DNA of 7,471 nucleotides from Chlorobiota bacterium (GTDB lineage Bacteria; Bacteroidota; Ignavibacteria; Ignavibacteriales; Ignavibacteriaceae). The position numbers were made by a program, and so were the translations under genes. The stretch covers positions 1 to 7,471 of the forward strand of contig RHKR01000099.1 of the NCBI GenBank assembly GCA_008363265.1, read 5' to 3'. Position 1 is the first letter of the stretch. Every line of letters begins with the position of its first letter. The notes under the pieces are model-generated. The model was not told the origin of the DNA. It made no database searches and was given only the letters and a program-made list of their open reading frames with translations. Positions 1 through 6,458 of this stretch are shown here, piece after piece.

Positions 1-815
1 GTTGAATCCATCCATGTTTTGGAATCCTGAAGGTCATTGTCGTACCCCCAGGGATAGACACTGGGTGCAACCGAAAGGATGTAATCCTCACTTCTGGTTT
101 TCACACTGTCACGCCATCTTTTCAGAAACTGCGTCAGCTTGTTCGCCCGCCACCTCTTCCAGTTCTGGTCGTAGAAGTTAGGTGAAGGATCCTGTCCATT
201 GTTTTCCAGACGGTAAATTGATACAGTAACGCTGTCGTAGCCTGCCTCAATAGGCATCGCGGGAAGACGGTCGTCACCCTGAACGCCGTCAACTTCATAA
301 TTATCGAGGACTTCCAGGTTCAGTTTGATCAGGAGATCCTGGACTTCCGGGTTCGTTCCGGCCATCCAGTCGAAACCGTTCTTTACCACCAACTGTCCCT
401 GATAGTTCTTTGCGGCCCAATGTGGCTTCGCTGCTATAATGTGCCCCCCGTTCAGGGAGTAGCTGGAGGAGAAACCGAATTCAAACCAGGGAATAACCTC
501 TATACCATTACGGTGGGCTTCGATTATAAGTTTCTTAAGGGGGTCCCGTCCCGCAAAAGCGGGAATTATAGGAACCTGGAAAAGAGAATCCATTATTCTG
601 CTCGGATAGAGGGTGTATCCCTTGTTCCAGACCACGGGAAAAACCACATTTATCCCGACCGAGGCAAGATAATCCATCGCTGCGGCGATCTTCGTATCAT
701 CGAAAAGCACATCACTGTCAACGTTCGTGATCCATACGGCACGCATCTCTTTTTTTGGTTGTGCCAACAGCAAAACCGGGAGAAGTATCAATATTAAAAA
801 CAATTTGTCGCGCAT
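1..815 (-). CDS. GHL10-family glycosyl hydrolase-like protein, secreted paralogue (3' end cut by window)
   Basis: The frame stays open from ATG at 815 to base 1, giving 271 residues with the C-terminus outside the window. Residues 1-19 form a signal peptide (hydrophobic LFLILILLPVLLLA) followed by Gln, with no lipobox Cys, so the product should be periplasmic or secreted and not lipid-anchored. From about residue 24 it matches the GHL10 (PF02638-type) fold seen in the upstream gene: RAVWITNVDS, FPVVWNKGYTLYPS, VIPWFEFGF (107-115), VDGVQGDDRLPAMP (175-188) and a VAPSVYP segment. Alignment with the upstream product is nearly gap-free and roughly half identical by eye, so the two are tandem paralogues. 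The start lies 5 nt after the upstream stop with only a weak ribosome-binding site, suggesting translational coupling. Substrate is unknown; the family includes peptidoglycan- and polysaccharide-related members. The cut is made by the window edge and I see no frameshift. Confidence 0.88.
   Translation of the reverse strand, partial: MRDKLFLILILLPVLLLAQPKKEMRAVWITNVDSDVLFDDTKIAAAMDYLASVGINVVFPVVWNKGYTLYPSRIMDSLFQVPIIPAFAGRDPLKKLIIEAHRNGIEVIPWFEFGFSSSYSLNGGHIIAAKPHWAAKNYQGQLVVKNGFDWMAGTNPEVQDLLIKLNLEVLDNYEVDGVQGDDRLPAMPIEAGYDSVTVSIYRLENNGQDPSPNFYDQNWKRWRANKLTQFLKRWRDSVKTRSEDYILSVAPSVYPWGYDNDLQDSKTWMDS
549..564. repeat. Short perfect hairpin inside the second GHL10 gene
   Basis: TCCCGC-AAAA-GCGGGA forms a 6-bp GC-rich stem with a 4-nt loop. 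On the coding strand it sits in the codons for the IPAFAG segment (residues 84-89). The unit resembles short CCCGC...GCGGG palindromes that occur as dispersed repeats in many genomes. Only one copy is visible here. The aligned segment of the paralogue has the same length and keeps FAGRDPL but not the hairpin, so it may be chance. Confidence 0.4.
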
Positions 816-820
816 AAACT

Positions 821-2026
821 CTATTTTGTCAGTTTTGGAAAATCAACTCTATCGGGATATATCCTGGTTTTGAACAGATCCTTGAAGTTTTTCAGGCCTT
901 CGTAAAAGAAGAAAACTTCGCCTAAAATCCCCTTTTTCCTGTTTTCTTCGATCATCTGAAGAAGGAAGTCAGGCTCGGGATAGTAGGTACCAAGCTTGAT
1001 CAGGATACCCGGGTAATAGATATGCTCCTTACCCTTTGGAATATTGCTGAAGTCGGAGTGAAGCGTTTCGATGTATGGTTCAAGACTGCGTCTGTAAACC
1101 TGGGGGCAAAGCAGTTCGACTGTACCTCTTCTCGCCCACTCGGGCCAGTCCTGAAGATATTCTTCCTTCGCGAAGGGGTAGATCGACGGCGAAAGTGAGA
1201 CTATTGCTTCCGGTTTGATCGACTTGACCAGCTTGAATAATTTTTCGCCGAATTCAGTCATAAGATCTGCTCTGAACTGCAACCAATCGGCTTCGTATTG
1301 GTCTGCAGGGGGTTCCTTGCCGTTCCTTGCCGCTTTGTATAATCCGGTCGTGTAGGCGTCATATCCGCTTTCCGAAGGCATTGCAGGGAGTCTGTCATCA
1401 CCCTGCACTCCATCAACGTCGTAATTCGTTACCACCTCTCTGATGAGGGAAAGCATGAACTCCTGAACCTCGGGGTGAAATCCGTTCATCCACTCAAAAC
1501 CATTCTTGGTTACAAGATTTCCTTTTCTGTCGATGGCCTTCCAATGGGGTTTAGCAGCGATCAAGTGTCCCCCGTCAGCCTTAAAGGAGGCAGCAAATCC
1601 AAACTCGAACCAGGGTATAACCTTGATACCATACTTGTGAGCTTCGACTATCAATTCGCGAAGCGGGTCTCTTCCGGCAAAATTGGAATCGATCTCCACA
1701 CCGAACTCTTTCTTCATCGTCGAGCTGGGGTAAAGTGTATAACCTTTATTCCACACCACAGGGAAAATGGTGTTGAAACCCATTTCCTTGCAGGCTTTCA
1801 CTGCATCAACTATGCCTTTGTTCGAATTTAGAACCTTGCTGTCGACGTTCGTCAACCAGACGCCTCTTACCGCGGAGACACCTGTTGCCCTCGATTCATT
1901 GATCGATGCCCCGGAAGCCTCGGAATCACTGTTCTGATTCGAAGTCTGATTCACACTTCCACACCCCGCTATGATTATCACAAAGGATAGTACAATAAAG
2001 CTTAAACTGATTTTTCTTCTGATCAT
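821..2026 (-). CDS. GHL10-family glycosyl hydrolase-like lipoprotein
   Basis: The product has 401 residues. The signal peptide ends in a lipobox IAGC with the lipidated Cys at position 22, followed by a Ser/Asn/Gln-rich linker to about 50. The GHL10 catalytic-type domain (PF02638-like TIM barrel) spans about 52-350. Visible landmarks are RGVWLTNVDS (54-63), FPVVWNKGYTLYPS (88-101), VIPWFEFGF (136-144, E141), VDGVQGDDR (204-212, D205, D210, D211), VSLSPS (276-281) and CPQVYR (307-312). These acidic residues are candidate catalytic or substrate-binding positions by position in the fold; I cannot assign them. From memory, the pattern is close to the cyanobacterial 'glycoside hydrolase family 10 protein' and more distantly to the E. 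coli lipoprotein DigH/YddW. Start ATG at 2026 shares its A with the upstream TAA (TAATG), with AAGG 5 nt upstream, so translation is coupled. It acts at a membrane face, probably on a glycan; the substrate is unknown. Confidence 0.92.
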   Translation of the reverse strand: MIRRKISLSFIVLSFVIIIAGCGSVNQTSNQNSDSEASGASINESRATGVSAVRGVWLTNVDSKVLNSNKGIVDAVKACKEMGFNTIFPVVWNKGYTLYPSSTMKKEFGVEIDSNFAGRDPLRELIVEAHKYGIKVIPWFEFGFAASFKADGGHLIAAKPHWKAIDRKGNLVTKNGFEWMNGFHPEVQEFMLSLIREVVTNYDVDGVQGDDRLPAMPSESGYDAYTTGLYKAARNGKEPPADQYEADWLQFRADLMTEFGEKLFKLVKSIKPEAIVSLSPSIYPFAKEEYLQDWPEWARRGTVELLCPQVYRRSLEPYIETLHSDFSNIPKGKEHIYYPGILIKLGTYYPEPDFLLQMIEENRKKGILGEVFFFYEGLKNFKDLFKTRIYPDRVDFPKLTK

Positions 2027-2721
2027 TAAAACCTTGCCCTCAAATTTGCTTTTAACTCGATCATTTGCATGGAGGCTACATTCTCAAAGTCGAGTTTCAG
2101 AGTCGACCATAGCTCACCAAGAATGTTTTTGTAGGTTGCGGAGACTGAAAACCAAACCGGATCGATCACCTGAACACCGATCTCTACACCGGCATTGAAG
2201 GTCCCGCTCCAGTCTTCCTGATCAAGTGATGGAACTGAAAGCGCTTCCTGAAGTTTGTTGACACCCGCGGTGTCAGGCGCGAAAAGTGAATCAGAATAAC
2301 TCCCTCTCGAGAACTGCCAGCGATAAATTCCAAAACCAAGATTAAGCTTGGTTTCATACCAGCTCTCGCGAAGCAGATAATAATCAGCCTGAACCGAGGC
2401 ACCGTAGGCCTTCATATCCATCTTTAGCGACTTTATCGGATAAGTGAACTTCTGTTCCTGGGTTCCGATCAGATATTCACGGTTAATGAACATCTTGTCT
2501 TCATTGAGTTTATCGAATACCAGATACTCAATTTTTCCGGACCAGCTCCACTTTTGCGACACTTCTTTTGTGAAGAAAGCTGAAGCACCATAACCGGGAG
2601 AAAACCGGTTCTTCAATTCACCCACGGGAATAAGGTATGAGGCTCCTGCTCCTGCTGACCACTTTCCCTGGGCCACTAATCCCGTGGCCAGTATTACGAA
2701 TATTGTGATTAATTTTTTCAT
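2026..2721 (-). CDS. Small outer-membrane beta-barrel-like protein (231 aa), function unknown
   Basis: I do not recognise a named family. Residues 1-17 form a signal peptide (MKKLITIFVILATGLVA) with Gln at +1. The mature part opens with GKWSAGAGASYLIPVGELKN, a typical first strand and turn of small outer-membrane barrels. It continues with alternating polar and hydrophobic segments rich in Gly, Tyr, Trp and Phe (for example YGASAFFTKEV, KAYGASVQADYYLL, KLNLGFGIYRW, GTFNAGVEIGVQV, WFSVSATYKNIL). It ends in LKANLRARF, with the C-terminal Phe expected of a barrel recognised by the BAM machinery. A porin, structural protein or accessory to its neighbours are all possible. ATG at 2721 is 7 nt after the upstream stop with a weak GAG ribosome-binding site; its own stop overlaps the start of the GHL10 lipoprotein gene by one base. 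Confidence 0.82.
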   Translation of the reverse strand: MKKLITIFVILATGLVAQGKWSAGAGASYLIPVGELKNRFSPGYGASAFFTKEVSQKWSWSGKIEYLVFDKLNEDKMFINREYLIGTQEQKFTYPIKSLKMDMKAYGASVQADYYLLRESWYETKLNLGFGIYRWQFSRGSYSDSLFAPDTAGVNKLQEALSVPSLDQEDWSGTFNAGVEIGVQVIDPVWFSVSATYKNILGELWSTLKLDFENVASMQMIELKANLRARF

Positions 2722-2728
2722 ACTCTGA

Positions 2729-3445
2729 TCAATAACTGAATGAAAGTCCTAATTTGAAATTCAGATTGTTCCCAAACGGAAGATCCGAATATCCCATTCC
2801 GTCTGTCTCCACGAAGTGGGTGTAGTTAAGATCACCGGTAAGGTTCACATACTCAAACAGCGGGTACTTTAGCGAGAGCCCGCCATGCAGCATGATCGGG
2901 TTTCCATACTTGGAAGGCGCGAAGTTCCGGTAGTTGTAGTTGAACTGCGCATCGAGTTTCGACAGCTTCTTTGTCCAGTCTTCCACCACATAGAACCATC
3001 TCGTAAAGAAAAGGATACCCGCGCCGGCATAGGGTTTTATTTTAAGATCGCCGAGTTCGGCTTCATAACCGATCAGTACGGAAACAGGAATAGTATGCAT
3101 CCCCTGAGTCGGGGTGATCGTCAGCTTGTATTTGGCTGTGTCAGTAAGATCAGCCCTGATGCTGCCGTAGTAGCGGTTATCCCAGAAGTTCCAACGCCAT
3201 TGGGTGAGGGCGGAATCCTGATCGATCGAGTACGACTGGTAGCCTGCAGCGACCGAAATATAGAAATTATCGAATGTCTTGAAGTTAACCTTAACCCCTC
3301 CGCCGAAACCGTTGGCTTTCGTCAGCGCGTACTTCAGAGATCCGGCAGATGAGAATGATCCTGTAACCTCGATATCCGATAGTTGGGCAGTCGATGTGAA
3401 TGACACCGCCAGAACTAGAAGAAGAGTAAATAATACGTTTTTCAT
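2729..3445 (-). CDS. Small outer-membrane beta-barrel-like protein (238 aa), function unknown
   Basis: The frame extends to a TTG at 3460, but I place the start at ATG 3445: an AGGAGG site sits 6 nt before that ATG, and the ATG gives a clean signal peptide (MKNVLFTLLLVLAVSFTSTA, then Gln). The mature protein is rich in Gly and aromatic residues with amphipathic beta-strand patterns (FGGGVKVNFKTF, FYISVAAGYQSYSI, TIPVSVLIGYEAEL, KIKPYAGAGILFF, MLHGGLSLKYPL, LNFKLGLSFSY). Its last residue is Tyr, as in outer-membrane barrels. The KPYAGAGILFF segment resembles OmpA/OmpW-like outer-membrane barrels in style, but no family can be assigned. It shows no obvious sequence likeness to the next barrel gene beyond composition, so the two are probably not recent duplicates. 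The gap to the PorV-like gene is 11 nt. Confidence 0.82.
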   Translation of the reverse strand: MKNVLFTLLLVLAVSFTSTAQLSDIEVTGSFSSAGSLKYALTKANGFGGGVKVNFKTFDNFYISVAAGYQSYSIDQDSALTQWRWNFWDNRYYGSIRADLTDTAKYKLTITPTQGMHTIPVSVLIGYEAELGDLKIKPYAGAGILFFTRWFYVVEDWTKKLSKLDAQFNYNYRNFAPSKYGNPIMLHGGLSLKYPLFEYVNLTGDLNYTHFVETDGMGYSDLPFGNNLNFKLGLSFSY

Positions 3446-3451
3446 TTCAGT

Positions 3452-3457
3452 CCTCCT
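3452..3457 (-). promoter_or_regulatory. Strong ribosome-binding site AGGAGG deciding the start of the 238-aa barrel gene
   Basis: AGGAGG lies 6 nt before ATG 3445 and shares a base with the stop codon (TGA, 3459-3457) of the PorV-like gene. It lies inside the alternative reading that would begin with TTG at 3460, so that longer start is unlikely. The overlap implies termination-coupled reinitiation. Confidence 0.8.
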
Positions 3458-4395
3458 CAATAGTTCAGATTTAATGTGAAACGGAGGATATTTCCAAGCC
3501 GGCCATAGTCGGCGTATGAGAAGTCGACACCCACAGGAATTTGTGTTGATGGAGTGACTCCTACACCGAGGCTCCAGGTTTCTTCATCGTAGAAGAATTT
3601 GTACCCGCCTCGAAGCATTACCATGTTTTTCCACCCTAACTCAAGTCCGGCATTCACTCTTTCATCACCGTCATTGGGGTGGAGTGCTTCCACGATGCCC
3701 GTAACTCTGATCTCAGACTGCATGTTACCGATCAGTTCGGAAGCGATACCCAACTTGAGAACTGAAGGCATCTTGAAAGGATCGTTAATGTACTTAGTCT
3801 CAACACCAAAGTTTTGGATCGAGGCCCCAATTCTCAGCGAACCGAGTCCGGTATAGTAGAGAACTCCGCCATCAAAGAGAACGTTGGTCGCAGAATAATT
3901 ATCGATCCCCTCTCTCACATACTTAACTGTGAGGCCGAAGGAGAATTTATCGGTCAGTGCTCTCGAATAACTGAGTCCGAGCGCTATTGCATTCGCCGAG
4001 AAATTCCCGAGTACGTCGTAGACTTTCTGCCCGGTTGTTCTTTTGGTCTTTTGCATTGTACCGTAATCCACGGCAACAGCACCCAGGGCGAAAACCCCAA
4101 AGTCTGTATTATACGAATACGCCGCAGCATAGTGTTTTATCTCGGCTATCCATGGTGAATACGATGCTGTGAACGAGTGCTGACGGTCGTTAAAGCCCAT
4201 ACCCGCGGGGTTGGTGAAAACTGAAGAAACACCCATATCAGCGAGAGCAACAGAAGACTCACCAAGTGAGGCACTTCTTGCAGTTACCGGAAGCTGAAGA
4301 AAAACGAACCCGGCGGTAGCGGTCTTTTTAAAGTCCTGAGCAACCAACAGGGCCTGTACGATAACCAATAACAATATTAAACTTTTGATTTTCAT
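3457..4395 (-). CDS. PorV/PorQ-family outer-membrane protein
   Basis: The product has 312 residues. Residues 1-19 form a signal peptide (MKIKSLILLLVIVQALLVA) with Gln at +1. The N-terminal signature, with SASLGESSVALAD (41-53) and then VFTNPAGMGF (59-68), is the pattern shared by the PorV/PorQ and FadL/OmpP1-type barrels. The rest is barrel-like with repeated strands (SFTASYSPWI, FGVFALGAVAVDYG, FSFGLTVKYVREG, SLRIGASIQNFG, TWSLGVGVTPSTQIPVGVDFSYADY) and ends in LRFTLNLNY. PorV proteins belong to the T9SS attachment machinery, where they receive cargo by its C-terminal domain; other family members are of unknown role. This one lies 7 nt downstream of a gene for a protein with a T9SS-like C-terminal domain, which suggests a dedicated partner (inference). 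It may be a paralogue and not the housekeeping PorV. Confidence 0.88.
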   Translation of the reverse strand: MKIKSLILLLVIVQALLVAQDFKKTATAGFVFLQLPVTARSASLGESSVALADMGVSSVFTNPAGMGFNDRQHSFTASYSPWIAEIKHYAAAYSYNTDFGVFALGAVAVDYGTMQKTKRTTGQKVYDVLGNFSANAIALGLSYSRALTDKFSFGLTVKYVREGIDNYSATNVLFDGGVLYYTGLGSLRIGASIQNFGVETKYINDPFKMPSVLKLGIASELIGNMQSEIRVTGIVEALHPNDGDERVNAGLELGWKNMVMLRGGYKFFYDEETWSLGVGVTPSTQIPVGVDFSYADYGRLGNILRFTLNLNY

Positions 4396-4401
4396 ATCTT
4401 T

Positions 4402-4409
4402 ATCACCTC
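4402..4409 (-). promoter_or_regulatory. Strong ribosome-binding site GAGGTGAT of the PorV-like gene
   Basis: GAGGTGAT, an 8-base match to the usual 16S anti-Shine-Dalgarno region, lies 6 nt before ATG 4395 and contains the TGA stop (4405-4403) of the upstream sorting-domain gene. The layout implies coupled translation of the two proteins. Confidence 0.75.
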
Positions 4410-6439
4410 ACGATCGCAAATTTACCGGTTGATTTACCATATTGCGACTCAACATGGAAGATATAAACTCCGCTTTCGACATACTGACCAAAATCGGTCA
4501 CCTGATTCCAGGTCACGATGCCTCCCCTGTTCTCATCAACAACTATCGTTTTTACGAGGTCACCTCTGACCGTGTAGATCCTGATCGTGCTTGGGTTGGG
4601 CACGTTCACGAACTGTATCTGATCAGTTTCACCGGGCTGGCTTGAACCCTCTCCGATGATGAAAGGATTCGGTACAACCAGCACTTCATTCACGCTCTTG
4701 GGCGCGGGAAGTGTGGCCAGGAATGGCCTGGTTGTTCTGTTTGCGAATATCGAGGTTTCCATCGCGGGTACTCTGACCGTATTTCCCGTTTCGGGGAATC
4801 TCTGTGTCGGGTTTACGGTCCAGAATGCCTTTCCCGTATCATAAGCGGTGACAGAATAGTAATATCCTGTTCCGATCTGTACCGTGGAATCAGTGTATGA
4901 GTAGGTGGTTCCTGTTATATATGCGGGATCACCTTTCTTGATATCCGCGATCATGGTCCAGGGACCTATGGGGAGAAAATCCGATCTGTAGATCCTGTAT
5001 CCCGCAAGATCGAACACACCGTCATCCGGATCAGGGATGGCCTCAACACTGTTCTCCCAGGTAACCACGTTGGCAACCTTTCTCTCGGCACCCTGATAGA
5101 AGTTCACATTGAACTTCGGGGCTGCAGGTGGATCAGGATGGTTGAACCTGTTGTCATAAGTAAGCTGAGCTCGACGAACAGCGGGTATGAAATTCTGAGT
5201 ATAGCTCTGATTGAATATCAGACTCGGTGACGTGGTTTTATCCAAAGCGTATGAATAATCCATACCGGCAACTATCTCTGCCAAAACTATTTTAACGGTA
5301 TCACCCGGCTTCATTTCCCAGGGACCGAGCGACATTACCGACCATTTTCTGGCATTGTTTATGAAGGTAGTATCAGTCAGGTTCCTTGGAAACTGAACAA
5401 ATCTGAAGAGATTTGTCGGGAATTTGATCGCCCTGTACTTGTCTTCATTGAACCCGGAGACACCCGTGAACGGTCCTGAAAGATCAAGGGTTGCTTCACC
5501 CTGGGACCATCCCAGTTTGGTTTCGTCGACACGGGTTGCAATCCCTGTGGAATCAGGCGATGCATACACAAGTTTAACTCCTGCATAACCCGGAGCGAGC
5601 CACTCACCCTGTGGAATTCCGTTAACCACCCTTCCGAGTGAGTTCGTGAAGCCATAATTAGCATTTTCAGCCTGGAACATTTTGTTGGTTCTGTCATAAA
5701 CCACTTTAGTGTTCCTGGCACCATTGGTCTCCTGAGGAAAGAGTACACGCCATGATCTCGAGTTCGACTGCATCGCGTAAGTAAGCAGCATCTGAACACC
5801 ATGAAGTGTATCTGTAATGTTCTTCGTTGGGTTTGCAGCTTTTAATTCGGCTGAGATGTTTATGAAGTAGTATTCATAAAGGATATAATTCTCATCCCTC
5901 TTCGAACCGCTCCATTGGTGAGCACGTCTTACCACCCTTAACGGGAGCTGAAGTTCATCCTGCTGGTTGGGCGTAAAAAATGCAGGGTTGTACTCCCACA
6001 CCGACTCAACCACTTCCTCTCCCACGAGCGGATTAGCCTGAAGCCAGTAGTTCTCTCCGGAAGGATACAGTTTTCTGTGTGTTTTCAGACTGTATTTCGA
6101 TGAAGTTTCCGTGGAAACTGAAGCACCATAGATTGCCCAGTCTTCAACCGAGATCACTGAATCCTTGTTATTTTTTGCACCGATCCAGAATCCACCGGTT
6201 GCCATGTGACTGGCAGTACCGCCGATGTTCTCACCGATCCATGATGCATCAAATCCGGGCCAGTCGAGCGTTGGTCCCGTGGGAGCCCAGTTGTTATACG
6301 CGGGTCCCGATTTTGAAGGTGACAGCGAGTGCCACAAAGCTCCCCGGTTCAGGATCAGCAGAGGCGATTCCACCTGAGCAAGCATCCCTGATGAAAGGGT
6401 GAGCAAAATCAATATTAGCTTGAATGTCACTTTAGTCAT
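4403..6439 (-). CDS. Large exported protein with fibronectin-III-like module and T9SS-like C-terminal sorting domain
   Basis: The frame extends to TTG at 6469, which would overlap the receptor gene; ATG 6439 is preferred because the signal peptide (MTKVTFKLILILLTLSSGMLA, then Gln) begins there and AAGG lies upstream. This gives 678 residues. The first 430 or so have no family I recognise; they are Trp/Tyr/Asn-rich and include LGPWEMKPGDTVKIVLAEIV (about 371-390), a segment type I associate with large secreted proteins of Ignavibacteria-like bacteria. About 450-535 looks like a fibronectin-III fold (VVTWENS, GYRIYRSD, YTDSTVQIGTGYYYSVTAYD). About 585-678 is a sorting-type domain: VVPNPF, STIRIYTVRGDLVKTI, ESGVYIFHVES and terminal GKFAIVR. 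That is the type-A T9SS/FlgD-like pattern, so the protein is probably secreted to the cell surface. It shows no SusD-like features. Position between receptor and PorV-like genes suggests a surface binding role (inference). Confidence 0.87.
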   Translation of the reverse strand: MTKVTFKLILILLTLSSGMLAQVESPLLILNRGALWHSLSPSKSGPAYNNWAPTGPTLDWPGFDASWIGENIGGTASHMATGGFWIGAKNNKDSVISVEDWAIYGASVSTETSSKYSLKTHRKLYPSGENYWLQANPLVGEEVVESVWEYNPAFFTPNQQDELQLPLRVVRRAHQWSGSKRDENYILYEYYFINISAELKAANPTKNITDTLHGVQMLLTYAMQSNSRSWRVLFPQETNGARNTKVVYDRTNKMFQAENANYGFTNSLGRVVNGIPQGEWLAPGYAGVKLVYASPDSTGIATRVDETKLGWSQGEATLDLSGPFTGVSGFNEDKYRAIKFPTNLFRFVQFPRNLTDTTFINNARKWSVMSLGPWEMKPGDTVKIVLAEIVAGMDYSYALDKTTSPSLIFNQSYTQNFIPAVRRAQLTYDNRFNHPDPPAAPKFNVNFYQGAERKVANVVTWENSVEAIPDPDDGVFDLAGYRIYRSDFLPIGPWTMIADIKKGDPAYITGTTYSYTDSTVQIGTGYYYSVTAYDTGKAFWTVNPTQRFPETGNTVRVPAMETSIFANRTTRPFLATLPAPKSVNEVLVVPNPFIIGEGSSQPGETDQIQFVNVPNPSTIRIYTVRGDLVKTIVVDENRGGIVTWNQVTDFGQYVESGVYIFHVESQYGKSTGKFAIVR

Positions 6440-6458
6440 ATTTTGCAATACCTTGATT

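Noticed and set aside
1..815. Possible broken pseudogene at the left end
   Set aside because: Codon-by-codon reading from ATG 815 to base 1 is open with all family motifs in frame; the missing C-terminus is due to the window edge.
1312..1331. Tandem 10-bp repeat (GTTCCTTGCC twice)
   Set aside because: It has two copies only, is not a multiple of three, and falls in a segment that aligns without a gap to the paralogue, so it is coincidental codon use and not an insertion.
420..1831. Plus-strand open frames at 420-797 and 1475-1831 whose translations resemble each other
   Set aside because: Both lie antisense to the same part of the two GHL10 paralogues. Their likeness only mirrors the conserved sense genes, and neither has a convincing ribosome-binding site or protein signature.
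2885..3352. Plus-strand open frame of 155 codons
   Set aside because: It lies fully antisense to the 238-aa barrel gene, which has a signal peptide, strong ribosome-binding site and operon context; the antisense product has no recognisable pattern.
3446..3460. TTG at 3460 as start of the 238-aa barrel gene
   Set aside because: The first codons after it are the AGGAGG ribosome-binding site itself, and the resulting N-terminus (MRRTE) only adds residues before a complete signal peptide.
5377..5802. Minus-strand open frame of 141 codons in another frame of the sorting-domain gene
   Set aside because: It is internal to a well-supported 678-aa gene, and its Arg/Ser/Cys-rich translation looks like an out-of-frame shadow.
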